Shown here one piece after another: positions 34,991-44,142 of a stretch of DNA of 64,000 bases. Numbering within the stretch: the first letter of the stretch is position 1; every line of letters begins with the position of its first letter. The stretch lies in contig JAIEFE010000015.1 in the NCBI GenBank assembly GCA_029067085.1, forward strand, positions 119,633 through 183,632, read 5' to 3'. This DNA comes from Lachnospiraceae bacterium. Its GTDB lineage: Bacteria; Bacillota; Clostridia; Lachnospirales; Lachnospiraceae. The notes beneath the pieces were generated by a model that did no database searches, was not told the DNA's origin, and was given only the letters and a program-made list of their open reading frames with translations. The translations under genes were made by a program, and so were the position numbers.

Positions 34991-35018
34991 AAGAGCCCTC
35001 CTTTCGGATGACTCTTTC
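34991..35018 (-). terminator. Intrinsic terminator
   Basis: Minus strand: GAAAGAGTCATCC-GAAA-GGAGGGCTCTTTTTTT, an imperfect stem with a long T run. It ends the transcript of the gene finishing at 35060. Confidence 0.75.
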
Positions 35019-35059
35019 GCTTTCTTATTTTAGTTTACATAACACATTCCGAGGCACTC

Positions 35060-35353
35060 TCATTCCTCGACAGGTTTGTATCTGTCGAATACCTTGTCGC
35101 CGCTGCAGACATGACGGGAACCATCCCCCTCCGTGATGATATAATCCCCTTCACCGATAAAGGTTTTTCCTCTCTTGTGGAGAATATAAGGGCAGACGAT
35201 CGCGCCGCTCTCCTTCTTTATCTGGATCAGAGAATCCGTGACAAACCATCCTCTCGTCACCACATCCGTCCAGAGTTCGAAGCCGTCCTCCATTCCCTTA
35301 CCCGGCTCATACTTCTCAATATTCGCTTCAAAAGACACTCGCATACACTTCAT
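35060..35353 (-). CDS. Hypothetical protein, 97 residues
   Basis: A small protein opening MKCMRVSFEANIEKYEPGKG with a C-terminal half rich in Gly and acidic residues (TFIGEGDYIITEGDGSRHVC, then SGDKVFDRYKPVEE). It has no signal peptide or membrane helix, and the pattern suggests a small beta-strand fold like some phage-encoded proteins. I do not recognise the family. AGGAGGT lies 9 bases before the ATG. 33 bases separate it from thrH upstream, so they may be co-transcribed. Confidence 0.6.
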   Translation of the reverse strand: MKCMRVSFEANIEKYEPGKGMEDGFELWTDVVTRGWFVTDSLIQIKKESGAIVCPYILHKRGKTFIGEGDYIITEGDGSRHVCSGDKVFDRYKPVEE

Positions 35354-35386
35354 AAAGCTAATACCTCCTCTCCTTTTTCTAAAATC

Positions 35387-35992
35387 CTAAATCGCCTTTT
35401 TGATGGCCTCCATCAGTTCCCCGTAAGTTTCAAATGCGGGGAGCTCCGGATGGTCCTTCTTGATCTGCTCCGTACTCTTAAATAGAAAACCTGCCTTACT
35501 CGCCAGTATCATCCCCAGATCGTTGTGGCTGTCCCCGGCAGCGATGGTTTCGTAGCCGATGGACTGCAGCGCCTTCACCGTAGCTAACTTAGATTCCTGG
35601 ATCCGCATCTGAAAACCGGTGATTTCCCCATCCGGAGCCACCTCCAGTGAATTGCAGAAGATCGTGGGCCAACCCAGCTTCTCCATCAGAGGACCTGCAA
35701 ACTGTGTGAAGGTGTCGCTGATGATGATAACCTGCGTGATGCTCCTCAGCTCATCGAGAAATTCCTTTGCTCCCGGCATCGGATCGATCTTCGCGATCGT
35801 CTCCTGAATCTGGCGAAGTCCCAGACCATGCTCTTTCAGGATTCCAAGCCGCCAGTTCATCAGCTTATTGTAATCCGGCTCATCTCTGGTAGTTCTGGTA
35901 AGTTCCGGGATGCCGCTCTCCTTTGCGAAAGCAATCCAAATTTCCGGCACCAGAACGCCCTCCAGATCCAGACAAACAATATTCATACTCAT
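35387..35992 (-). CDS. thrH: ThrH: HAD phosphoserine phosphatase / homoserine phosphotransferase
   Basis: 201 residues, the ThrH length. HAD motif I is CLDLEGVLVPEIW (Asp nucleophile). Motif II is IIISDTFTQF. Motif IV is AAGDSHNDLGMI. ThrH-type enzymes move phosphate from phosphoserine to homoserine, so they join serine and threonine synthesis. This suits the hom, aspartokinase and glyA genes 6-8 kb away. The ATG has GGAGGA directly before it. Confidence 0.87.
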   Translation of the reverse strand: MSMNIVCLDLEGVLVPEIWIAFAKESGIPELTRTTRDEPDYNKLMNWRLGILKEHGLGLRQIQETIAKIDPMPGAKEFLDELRSITQVIIISDTFTQFAGPLMEKLGWPTIFCNSLEVAPDGEITGFQMRIQESKLATVKALQSIGYETIAAGDSHNDLGMILASKAGFLFKSTEQIKKDHPELPAFETYGELMEAIKKAI

Positions 35993-36136
35993 GTAATTCC
36001 TCCAAAAATCTCTATTTGTAAGAAATAATGTTTCGACATCATTCTTTTTCTATTGTACTGTAATAATACCCCCGTCTGCAACCAAAACTTTTCAAATGAC
36101 CGTAAATGACTGCAGCTCCTGTCTGTCTTCTTCGAT

Positions 36137-37114
36137 TCAGCTGCTGCGCTTTACGATCAGCAGCTCCACGCTCATAACATCATTCATTCTGCCTGTCTTG
36201 ACAGCCTCCTCGGTCTCCACACAATCCGCCAGCGCGCTTCTCAAATCCGCCTCCCTGAATTTCGATGCCTGCGAGAGATATTTCCTCGCGATAAATCCCG
36301 CAAGTCCCGTCTTCGCGGCAATGGTATTCGCGTCATAACCCTTATTCTTAAGTTCCTTGACCTGCAGGAGAAGGTTGAATTGTCTGGCGATCAGAAAGAG
36401 GATCCTCATGGGAGGCTCCTTTAAAGTCAAAAGATCGTAGTAGAGCTCCATCGCCTGTCTCTGCCGCTTGTCCGCCACCGCTTCCACCATGTCAAAGATC
36501 CGGCTGCTCACCTGCCTGACACAGACCGCTTCGATATCCTGCGCTGTGACCACATCCCTCTCCATACAGTAGCAGACCAGCTTCTCCACCTCACCCCGGA
36601 TATTCTCCATGTCTGTTCCTGTCTTTTCCAGAAAAAGATCTAGATCCCTCTGTGTGATCCGCTTCCCGTCCTTATGAAGCAGCTCCACCACCCATCGCTT
36701 TAACGTGGCTTCGTCGGGAGTCTTGCACTCGATGATGCGCCCCTTCGCGCTCACCGCTTTATAAAGCTTACTCCTCTTGTCGATCTCCGGCTCAACAAAG
36801 AGAAAGTAAGCGCTTGGAGACGGCTCGTTCAGATAAGCCGCAAGCTCCTCGCCGCCCTTCTTAAAAAAGCCGCTGTTCTCGATCACAAGCACCCTTCTCT
36901 CCGCAAGAAAAGGCATAGTCTGCGCCAGATCGATCACTTCGCCCGCAGCGATACCCTTCCCCTCAAAACAGTGCAGATTCATCAGGTCCCCGTCCCCCAT
37001 GAGGGCCGTTTTGATCCTGTCCCTGTACTGCCTGCGAAGATATGCCTCCTCCCCATTCAAAAGGTAGACCTGTTTTAATTGTCCCGTCCTGATCTCCTCG
37101 TTTAACTTCTTCAT
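36137..37114 (-). CDS. holA: DNA polymerase III subunit delta
   Basis: 325 residues. KQVYLLNGEEAYLRRQYRDRI at the N-terminus, a degenerate AAA+ core (FLAERRVLVIENSGFFKKG, SAYFLFVEPEIDKRSKLY), and a C-terminal collar domain (LKEPPMRILFLIARQFNLLL) are as in HolA. The subunit opens the beta clamp in the clamp loader. It lies 71 bases downstream of comEC, a common arrangement in Firmicutes. Confidence 0.95.
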   Translation of the reverse strand: MKKLNEEIRTGQLKQVYLLNGEEAYLRRQYRDRIKTALMGDGDLMNLHCFEGKGIAAGEVIDLAQTMPFLAERRVLVIENSGFFKKGGEELAAYLNEPSPSAYFLFVEPEIDKRSKLYKAVSAKGRIIECKTPDEATLKRWVVELLHKDGKRITQRDLDLFLEKTGTDMENIRGEVEKLVCYCMERDVVTAQDIEAVCVRQVSSRIFDMVEAVADKRQRQAMELYYDLLTLKEPPMRILFLIARQFNLLLQVKELKNKGYDANTIAAKTGLAGFIARKYLSQASKFREADLRSALADCVETEEAVKTGRMNDVMSVELLIVKRSS

Positions 37115-37185
37115 ATATAACAGTATACTCTATCAGGAACTACGACTCAATCTGATTTTACGAAATATCCTTTTTTCGCACTTTT

Positions 37186-39534
37186 CTATAGATCAAGATA
37201 GCCCTCCACGCGCACTTTTCCCCGCCTTATGCGTATTGTCACCGCCCCGCTCTCGGGCGTCTGATAAATGCGGCAGTCCTGCCCTGCGAGCCGCTCCATC
37301 GTCTCCCTGTGAGGATGTCCGTAGGAATTATTCCTCCCTGCAGATATCACCGCGATCTTGGGTCTAATAAGGTCAAGAAATTTCTCTGTCGTAGAATTTT
37401 TGGAGCCGTGGTGCGCCACCTTGAGCAGGGTGATATCTCCTGTCGGCACGCATCTCCGATCATGCTCCATCTGCATAGTCTCCTGCGTCTGCGCATGGTA
37501 TAGCCGCTGTGTCACAAGCGTTTCTCCCTCTCCTTCCAGATCTCCCGTAAACAAGGCGCTGAAATCCCCATAGGTCAGGTAGAGAACCGTGGAATAAGCA
37601 TTGGTATCCTGATTTTCATATCCCTTCTGCGGATGCAAGCAGGTTAACATAACTTTTTCGAGAAAAAGTCTGTCCCCGTATGCAATAAGACGTACCGGCA
37701 CTCCTTTCGCCTTCGCAAGCGCCACCAGCGTCCGGTAATTCTCGTTTTTGCTCTCCTCGGCCACATTCGGCAAAACCAGCATACCGATTTTTATGCCGTT
37801 CTCCTCATAATTCTCAAGTATCCCCCTGATTCCGTTCTCATGATCGCTGTCCGGATGTGTGACAAACACCGCATCGAGAGAAGCGGCTCCCCTGTATTTT
37901 AAAAAGGGCAGTATTCTGTATTCCTCCACGCCGCTCTTGTCGGAACTACCGCCGTCGATCAGAATACGCCTCCCTCCCGGTTCACTCAGATAGATACAAT
38001 CCCCCTGCCCCACATCCAGAAAGGTAAGCTCCAGCCCTGCCGGCAGGCGCAGAGAAAGGATCGCTATCGCAACGGCGATTCCCGCAAAGAACTGTCTCCT
38101 TTTAAGCTTTTTCGCAAAGAGGACAAGCCCAGCAAAGACGGTCAAAAAAATAATCACCTGTAAGTCTGTCGGACGCCCTGTGATCCATCTTTTTCCCGGC
38201 AGCCTGACGCAAAATTCGCAGCATTTTTCGTAAAGGGTAAGAACTGCGATTCCGGGACGGACCGCCACACGCCCAAACGGCAGAAACAAGGCCCCTGAAG
38301 CAAGCGTCAGGATTCCGCTTGCCAAAACAAGCCCCATGCAGGGTATGACAAGCAGATTGAGAAAAACCGAATAGGGCGGAAATTCATAGTAGAAGCACAG
38401 GTAAACGGGAAGTGTGGACAGAGATATCCAGACTCCCGTGACAAGAGCTTTCAGAAACTTGGGTTTTGCGGGAAAATGCGCGGACACTGCCGGCAGAAAA
38501 CCGATTCCGCAGATGGCTCCGAAAGAAAAGAGAAAACCGCTGTGAAAAAGGTAGAGAGGCTGTCCTGCCAAAATGAGGAGCGCCGCCGTCATCATGGCTG
38601 TCAACAGATCATAACTTCTCCGAAAGAGACCCGCGGCAAGCTTCATGGCAAACATCACCAGCGCACGTACGACAGATACGCCCATGCCTGTCATCACGCC
38701 GTAGCTGTACATCAGTGCGACGGTTAATATTATGTTAACTACCTTTGGCATTCGGATCGTCTGCAAAAATTTGTAAACACCCATGCCGAGGAGGGAGAGA
38801 TGAAGGCCGCTGATGGCCAGAATATGCACGATGCCGTTCTGCTGATACAGCCCTTTGATCTCCTCATCCAAAAGCCCCTTCTCCCCCAGCAGCATCGCCC
38901 CCAAGACAGCCGCTTCCCGTTCAGGACAGCACGCCCGCAGAAGCAGGGAAAGATAGTTTTTACATTGGTACAAGCCCTCGCGAAAAGCGTCTTTTACGCC
39001 ATCGGAACCAAGAAGGGATGCCTGCATCAGCCTGCCCTGCTGCTCCAGCGTGCTGTAATAATCCGCAGCATCAAATTCTCCCGGATTTGTGGCATGGGAA
39101 AAGGCATAAAACTTCCCCTCCACCAGCACAAAACTCCCCATAGCAGGCTCCTCCCCATCCAGATAGCATAGTACGCCCGTTATCTCCTCCGAACCCGGAA
39201 TACAAAGGCTCTTCCTGTTTTTCTCGCAATCGTTTCTGATCTGTTTTGCGGTATGTCCCCCGACGCTTTGGGGTTGATTCTTCTCAGAATAATTCAGAAT
39301 CCGCATCAGGTTTTTCACCTGATCCGATTTCAGGACAATGACCTGTCCCAAAGATATCACTGATACTTTCCTGTCTTGTAAAAGCTTATGATCCTTCCCT
39401 TCGACGACGCCGAGGATCACCATTCCCTCCTTGTCAAATTCATCACAGGTTTTCCTGTTCCGGGGATTCAGTAAGCTTGCCAAAAGCAGCGCCGCCACAA
39501 ATGCCAGCCCAAGCAGGCAAAGGGGTCTGCGCAT
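37186..39534 (-). CDS. comEC: ComEC/Rec2 DNA-uptake channel protein
   Basis: 782 residues. A signal/membrane N-terminus is followed by the DUF4131 region, the multi-helix competence domain (VHILAISGLHLSLLGMGVY and later helices), and a C-terminal metallo-beta-lactamase-like domain (FLDVGQGDCIYLSEPGG, VTHPDSDHENGI, VAHHGSKNSTTEKFL). ComEC carries single-stranded DNA across the membrane in transformation. A ComEA-like gene lies 3.2 kb upstream on the same strand, so this part of the competence set is present. Confidence 0.94.
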   Translation of the reverse strand: MRRPLCLLGLAFVAALLLASLLNPRNRKTCDEFDKEGMVILGVVEGKDHKLLQDRKVSVISLGQVIVLKSDQVKNLMRILNYSEKNQPQSVGGHTAKQIRNDCEKNRKSLCIPGSEEITGVLCYLDGEEPAMGSFVLVEGKFYAFSHATNPGEFDAADYYSTLEQQGRLMQASLLGSDGVKDAFREGLYQCKNYLSLLLRACCPEREAAVLGAMLLGEKGLLDEEIKGLYQQNGIVHILAISGLHLSLLGMGVYKFLQTIRMPKVVNIILTVALMYSYGVMTGMGVSVVRALVMFAMKLAAGLFRRSYDLLTAMMTAALLILAGQPLYLFHSGFLFSFGAICGIGFLPAVSAHFPAKPKFLKALVTGVWISLSTLPVYLCFYYEFPPYSVFLNLLVIPCMGLVLASGILTLASGALFLPFGRVAVRPGIAVLTLYEKCCEFCVRLPGKRWITGRPTDLQVIIFLTVFAGLVLFAKKLKRRQFFAGIAVAIAILSLRLPAGLELTFLDVGQGDCIYLSEPGGRRILIDGGSSDKSGVEEYRILPFLKYRGAASLDAVFVTHPDSDHENGIRGILENYEENGIKIGMLVLPNVAEESKNENYRTLVALAKAKGVPVRLIAYGDRLFLEKVMLTCLHPQKGYENQDTNAYSTVLYLTYGDFSALFTGDLEGEGETLVTQRLYHAQTQETMQMEHDRRCVPTGDITLLKVAHHGSKNSTTEKFLDLIRPKIAVISAGRNNSYGHPHRETMERLAGQDCRIYQTPESGAVTIRIRRGKVRVEGYLDL

Positions 39535-39561
39535 ACTGCATCATCTCCTTTTTTTTATTTT

Positions 39562-40524
39562 TTATCTGGTTCCCGTGGATTCCAGCATATCCAGATTCCT
39601 CTCGAACACATTGTTCAGGCTCAATCTCTCCCGATAGGAAATATTGGTATTGCCTTCTACGGATATCTGTACCTTATTTACATTGGACAGCTCCACCAGC
39701 GAGTTTGTGATAGAGTAGATCGTCACATCGGAAGTTACATTGTATGGTTGATTCAGAAATTCGCTGCTTAAGTTTACATAACATATTCCATCCTTCACTG
39801 TTACACTCAGCACTTTAGTGGACGAATTGATGGTCGGATAGACATCTGTCTCCATAGGTCCCTCCACCAGCTTTTCCACCACCAGCTTCTCGAGGGAAAT
39901 ATTGCTGTTGTACACCACGTTCCGTCGATTCTCCTCCACCAGATAGTCTCCCGACTCGTTGGCAAAATAAAGACGGAGATCCACCTTCTCATAGGCATTG
40001 ATCTCGTTGCCTGCGTTCTCGATGAAGCTCTCCGCATTCATCACGCCGATAGCCTTTCCCGCCTGATTCACGAGCTGCTCACCCTTCACTGTGAAAGCCA
40101 CCCGCTCCACCTGTTTGAGCTGTATCATAGTCCGCACGATAGAGGCGCGCACAAGCACCTCCCTTGTGCCCCGAAGATCTCTGTATCGCTCGTCAAAATC
40201 GAGCGTGAGCAGACCGTTATCCAAAGTATGCCCAGTCAGCGTAAATTCTTTGGCAAGGGGCGTCTCATATTCCAGCCGCTCCGATATCACGGCAAGCTGT
40301 TCCAAAAGTTCCTCCAGCAGCAAGTCTTCGTCCGTCGTCTCGCTCCGATACTCTCTGAACACGATTTTTGTTTCTTCGCTGTTTACATAATATATCTGGT
40401 AGGCAATCCCCTTCTCTCCGTTTCCTCCACTCCCACAGGCGCACAACAGAACGAGCATCCCTGCCAAAAGAATGCCAAGCTCGAAAAATTTCTTCTTTTT
40501 TCTATCCGTGACCATGTTCCTCAA
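39562..40524 (-). CDS. GerMN-domain lipoprotein
   Basis: 320 residues. A lipoprotein signal ends at the lipobox LCACGSGG. Two GerMN (sporulation/germination) domains follow, about residues 60-175 and 185-310 (LTLDFDERYRDLRGTREVLV; YVNLSSEFLNQPYNVTSDVT). Such proteins sit at the outer membrane face or in the spore envelope. The gene starts 4 bases after the stop of the histidine kinase, which suggests co-transcription with that two-component system. The start is a TTG at 40524 or the ATG at 40515. Confidence 0.85.
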   Translation of the reverse strand: MRNMVTDRKKKKFFELGILLAGMLVLLCACGSGGNGEKGIAYQIYYVNSEETKIVFREYRSETTDEDLLLEELLEQLAVISERLEYETPLAKEFTLTGHTLDNGLLTLDFDERYRDLRGTREVLVRASIVRTMIQLKQVERVAFTVKGEQLVNQAGKAIGVMNAESFIENAGNEINAYEKVDLRLYFANESGDYLVEENRRNVVYNSNISLEKLVVEKLVEGPMETDVYPTINSSTKVLSVTVKDGICYVNLSSEFLNQPYNVTSDVTIYSITNSLVELSNVNKVQISVEGNTNISYRERLSLNNVFERNLDMLESTGTR

Positions 40525-40527
40525 TCT

Positions 40528-42042
40528 CTATACCCTTCTCCCGGTCCGCCGTTCATCAGGTCTCTTCGCAATATATTTAAGCGGTATCTTCACCGTGAAG
40601 TCCGTCCCCTCTCCTTCCAGGCTGGATACCTTAATGGAACCGCGGTGCATAAGGATAGCGCTCTTAGTAATGGCAAGCCCAAGTCCCGTGCCGCCGATCT
40701 CTCTGGACCGCGACTTATCCACGCGGTAAAAACGCTCATAGATGTGTTCCAGCTCGTCCTCCGGGATACCTACGCCGGAGTCTTCCACCTGTACGATAAA
40801 GAACTGATGGTCTGCATCCAGCGTCACCTTCACAAAACCGTGTTCCTTATTGTATTTGATCGCATTCTCCACCAGATTGGACAACGCCAGCGTCAGTTTC
40901 ACCTCGTCCACCGAAGCCGTCACCGGCCGCATGCTCTCATACACAAGCTGGACATCCCTGCGCATGGCAATAGGACGAAGCCGCTTCATAATAAGCTCAA
41001 CCAGCGCATTGATATCCACCTGAGAGATATTCAGTTCAGACACCTTCCTGTCCATCTTCACCAGAGAAAGCAGATCGTTTATGATCTTATCCTCCCGCTC
41101 GATCTCCGCGGCGATGTCCGTCATAAATTCCTGATAAACCGAAAGCGGTACATCCTTCTGCGTGATCAGCGAATCCGCCAGCACCTTCATGGAGGTGATC
41201 GGCGTTCTGAGCTCATGGGAGACATTCGACACAAACTCCTGTCTCGAATCGTCAAGCATCTTCATCCGTCCCAATACCCTGTTGAAGGCGTCTCCGATAT
41301 GTTCCGTCTCCAGACAGTCCGTCACCGAGATCGGATCGCTTGTATAGCCCTCCTGAACCTGGTCCAAAGCCTGTATGATCTTCTTAAAAGGCTGGAAAAG
41401 GAATTTGGAGACCAGAAGCGTCGTCACAAAGATCAGTACACCCACGATCGCCTCTACCACCACCGCCTGCCTGTTCAGACTGTTCATAGTAGCGATGATG
41501 CTGTCGTTTGAGGCACTCACCAGCATGACGCCGCGCACCAGCTCAAACCAGTCCCCTGCGCCCACCGGCAGATCCGCATCCACGGTCTCCATAATGGGTA
41601 TGGTCATCTCGATATAGCCGTTCTCCCTGTCATAGCTTTCCGTGTTCTCTCCTCTCAGGCAGCGGATGACCTCCTCCGAAATGATGGTCTTCCCCTCACT
41701 GATGCCATAGGTATCCTTCACGATCCGAAGCTCCGTATTGATGATGAGCACACGGCCGTCGTAGAGATTTGAGAGCTGCTCAAGCTCCGCATTGATCACC
41801 TCGGAGGAGGTGTCCTCCAGATAACGATAGGTGATCAGATGGTTGGCGAGGATCCTGACCTGCGTGGCGATATCGGAGGTCCTCACGTTGACCGCACGCC
41901 GCTCATAGTTTTGCAGGATCGCATAACGCATAACAAAACAAGGAATCAGCCCGACAATGAGTAGAATCAGAAAAATGCGTACCTTCAGGCTTCTTAAGAA
42001 TGTAATTTTATGAAAATCAAATTTAGGCAAAGTAATATCCAA
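40528..42042 (-). CDS. Membrane sensor histidine kinase (WalK/PhoR-like)
   Basis: About 504 residues. Two transmembrane segments (VRIFLILLIVGLIPCFVM; VVEAIVGVLIFVTTLLV) bracket an extracellular domain of ~120 residues. A HAMP follows, then HisKA (NVSHELRTPITSMKVLADSL, His near residue 280) and HATPase_c (LSNLVENAIKYNKEHG, DSGVGIPEDELEHIYERFY, GTGLGLAI). It pairs with the response regulator just upstream. The exact start is uncertain: the gene overlaps the regulator's end, and the TTG at 42042 is one of several choices up to 42084. No PAS domain is evident, unlike WalK. Confidence 0.9.
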   Translation of the reverse strand: MDITLPKFDFHKITFLRSLKVRIFLILLIVGLIPCFVMRYAILQNYERRAVNVRTSDIATQVRILANHLITYRYLEDTSSEVINAELEQLSNLYDGRVLIINTELRIVKDTYGISEGKTIISEEVIRCLRGENTESYDRENGYIEMTIPIMETVDADLPVGAGDWFELVRGVMLVSASNDSIIATMNSLNRQAVVVEAIVGVLIFVTTLLVSKFLFQPFKKIIQALDQVQEGYTSDPISVTDCLETEHIGDAFNRVLGRMKMLDDSRQEFVSNVSHELRTPITSMKVLADSLITQKDVPLSVYQEFMTDIAAEIEREDKIINDLLSLVKMDRKVSELNISQVDINALVELIMKRLRPIAMRRDVQLVYESMRPVTASVDEVKLTLALSNLVENAIKYNKEHGFVKVTLDADHQFFIVQVEDSGVGIPEDELEHIYERFYRVDKSRSREIGGTGLGLAITKSAILMHRGSIKVSSLEGEGTDFTVKIPLKYIAKRPDERRTGRRV

Positions 42043-42712
42043 CCCCCCACTTTGTACGCACATACATGGGTTCGCCGGGAACATCTTCTATCTTTTCACG
42101 AAGTCTTCTGATATGTACATCCACGGTCCGCACATCACCCGGATAATCGTTCCCCCAGACCAGCTTGAGAAGTTCCTCCCTGCCGTAAACTTTTCCGTGA
42201 TTCTTCATCAAAAGTTCCAGCACCTCGAATTCCTTCGCCGTCAGATTGATCTCCCGGTCTCTGATATAGACCCGTCTGCCTTCACAGTCAAGGCGCATAT
42301 CCCCCCGTTCCAGCAGCTTTACCGCCTCTTCCCGCTCTGCGGGTCTGCGGTTCATTCTGCGCATAATGGCTTTGATCCGTGCCTTCACCTCAAGAATATT
42401 GAAAGGCTTTGTAATATAGTCGTCCGCGCCGTATTCAAGTCCCAGTATCTTGTCCATGTCCTCGCCTTTAGCCGTCAGCATAACGATGGGCACACTGGAA
42501 AAATCACGAATCTGCTGACAAACCTCGAAACCGGTCATCTTGGGAAGCATGACATCCAACAGAATCATATCGTAGGCATTTTCCTGCGCCAGACGCAGGG
42601 CTTCCTCCCCGTCATAAGCACAATCCACCTCCATGCCATCCTGTTCCAGACTGAACCTTATCCCCTTCACGATCAATTTCTCATCATCCACTACCAAGAC
42701 TCTCTGTGCCAT
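42023..42712 (-). CDS. OmpR/PhoB-family response regulator
   Basis: 229 residues. The receiver domain (RVLVVDDEKLIVKGIRFSLE; phospho-Asp in ILLDVMLPKMTGF; Lys in GADDYITKPFN) is joined to a winged-helix DNA-binding domain (NLTAKEFEVLELLMKNHGKV, NDYPGDVRTVDVHIRRLREK). It is close to WalR/YycF in sequence. It overlaps the kinase gene and probably regulates wall or envelope functions. Confidence 0.93.
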   Translation of the reverse strand: MAQRVLVVDDEKLIVKGIRFSLEQDGMEVDCAYDGEEALRLAQENAYDMILLDVMLPKMTGFEVCQQIRDFSSVPIVMLTAKGEDMDKILGLEYGADDYITKPFNILEVKARIKAIMRRMNRRPAEREEAVKLLERGDMRLDCEGRRVYIRDREINLTAKEFEVLELLMKNHGKVYGREELLKLVWGNDYPGDVRTVDVHIRRLREKIEDVPGEPMYVRTKWGVGYYFA

Positions 42713-42738
42713 ATTTCCTGTCCTTACCTGTTCTGTGA

Positions 42739-43500
42739 CTAATTTGTTCTAATACTATCCTTTATTTTTTCGTACATACCTTCTTTGATGCCGTTCACTT
42801 TCATAATGTCCTCCGGCTTTGCAAATCCGCCATGAGACTCTCTGTAAGCGATGATTGCCGCCGCCCGGGTGGCTCCGACTCCCGGAATCCCGCACAGCTC
42901 TTGCTGCGATGCTGTGTTGATGTTGACTTTTGCATCCGTCCGCTTCGCCTCTTCTCCATCGGACGGCTCCCCGCCACCAACGATACCGAGTTGTAAAGCC
43001 GCTTCTCTCTTTTCCTGCATGGCATCACCGGTGCCTGTCTCTTCGCCGTCTTCCGCTGCGGCCGCCTCTTCCCTGGTGGGGATCACAAGTTTCACACCAT
43101 CTGTAAGGATCTGTGCTTGGTTTACATAATTTTGTTCCGCATCCGCCGTAAACCCGCCCGCCGCCTGTACGGCCTCATAGACCCGGCTTCCCGCCGGCAG
43201 CTCATAGACACCCGGTATTTCCACAGCGCCGCATACGTGCACATAGAGCAGGCTGCTCTCCTCACGCGTATCCTCAACAGACACCGGTGTCTTTTCCGCT
43301 GCTGCGGCTTCCTCCTGCAAAACAGGCTCTGTGCCGCCGCTGTCCGCGCTGTAAGCTTCTCCTGTCTCCCCCGATACCGCTTCGTCAGCGAGAAAAAGCA
43401 GCTCTTCCTTCCTTGTACAACCGCACAAAAGGCCTGCTGCCAAAAGCGCACCCGCAAGCCAAAGCTTTTTCGTATGTTTTATTCTGTTTTTCTTCTGCAT
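42739..43500 (-). CDS. ComEA-like DNA-binding protein
   Basis: 253 residues. A lipoprotein-like signal (LAGALLAAGLLCGC) is followed by an acidic linker, an SLBB domain (LYVHVCGAVEIPGVYELPAG) and a C-terminal pair of helix-hairpin-helix motifs (VNINTASQQELCGIPGVGAT, RAAAIIAYRESHGGFAKPED). ComEA binds double-stranded DNA at the cell surface and hands it to ComEC. The SLBB-HhH order fits ComEA. Lipid anchoring rather than a membrane helix is a variation. Confidence 0.88.
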   Translation of the reverse strand: MQKKNRIKHTKKLWLAGALLAAGLLCGCTRKEELLFLADEAVSGETGEAYSADSGGTEPVLQEEAAAAEKTPVSVEDTREESSLLYVHVCGAVEIPGVYELPAGSRVYEAVQAAGGFTADAEQNYVNQAQILTDGVKLVIPTREEAAAAEDGEETGTGDAMQEKREAALQLGIVGGGEPSDGEEAKRTDAKVNINTASQQELCGIPGVGATRAAAIIAYRESHGGFAKPEDIMKVNGIKEGMYEKIKDSIRTN

Positions 43501-43579
43501 AGTCTCCCTTTCCGGCTCCTGCCGTTTTCCGGGAGGTCCCCGCTATGCGTTGTATTCTCATTGTAAGATAAAATTTGGC

Positions 43580-44011
43580 CTATGTCCACTTAAAAATAAC
43601 AATTCCCACGATCATCACACCCGCTCCCAGAAGCTTTTTCATTTCAAGAGGCTGTTTCTCCACTCCGAAAAGTCCGAGAATCTCAATAACATAGGCGATA
43701 ATAAGCTGGGAAACCACAATAAACATCACTGACCTCGCAGGCCCGAGCTGCTCCATGCTCTTAATCACCGTGTAGGTGATAAAGGTTCCGATCGCGCCGC
43801 CGAGCAGCATATATTTCGGCTCTACCTTTAAGAGTGAGGCAAATGAAGTGCGGTCAGATGCCAGCCAGACAGCCAGACAGACCAAAAGCGCCGTGAGCTG
43901 CACAAAGGCATTCGCCACCCATATCCCCGACTGTTTGGTGACTTGTGTGTTGAATACCCCCTGTATGCTCATCAGCGCCCCTGAAAGAATCGCGATCCAA
44001 AAACCCAGCAT
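43580..44011 (-). CDS. DMT/YdcZ-family small membrane protein
   Basis: About 143 residues with five hydrophobic helices. GFWIAILSGALMSIQGVFNT, WVANAFVQLTALLVCLAVWL and the C-terminal LLGAGVMIVGIVIFKW fit the YdcZ (DUF606) branch of drug/metabolite transporters. The ATG at 44011 follows AGGAGGAAAAA; an in-frame start at 44080 would run into the terminator. Substrate unknown. Confidence 0.75.
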   Translation of the reverse strand: MLGFWIAILSGALMSIQGVFNTQVTKQSGIWVANAFVQLTALLVCLAVWLASDRTSFASLLKVEPKYMLLGGAIGTFITYTVIKSMEQLGPARSVMFIVVSQLIIAYVIEILGLFGVEKQPLEMKKLLGAGVMIVGIVIFKWT

Positions 44012-44073
44012 TATATTTTTCCTCCTGATTCTGCCTCGCGCATAAGCAGGCTCGAAATGCTTATACGCGGAAA

Positions 44074-44103
44074 AAGACAAGACAGTAAATACTGTCTTGT
44101 CTT
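44074..44103 (-). terminator. Strong intrinsic terminator
   Basis: A 14-bp perfect stem AAGACAAGACAGTA / TACTGTCTTGTCTT with a very short loop, followed on the minus strand by a T run. It ends the arg/solute-binding-protein transcript. Confidence 0.88.
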
Positions 44104-44142
44104 AAGGTGCGCATTTTTTTCGTAATTATACCGGAACAACGC

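Noticed and set aside
40228..41511. 427-codon plus-strand frame opposite the histidine kinase
   Set aside because: Antisense shadow of a clear kinase gene; no family signature.
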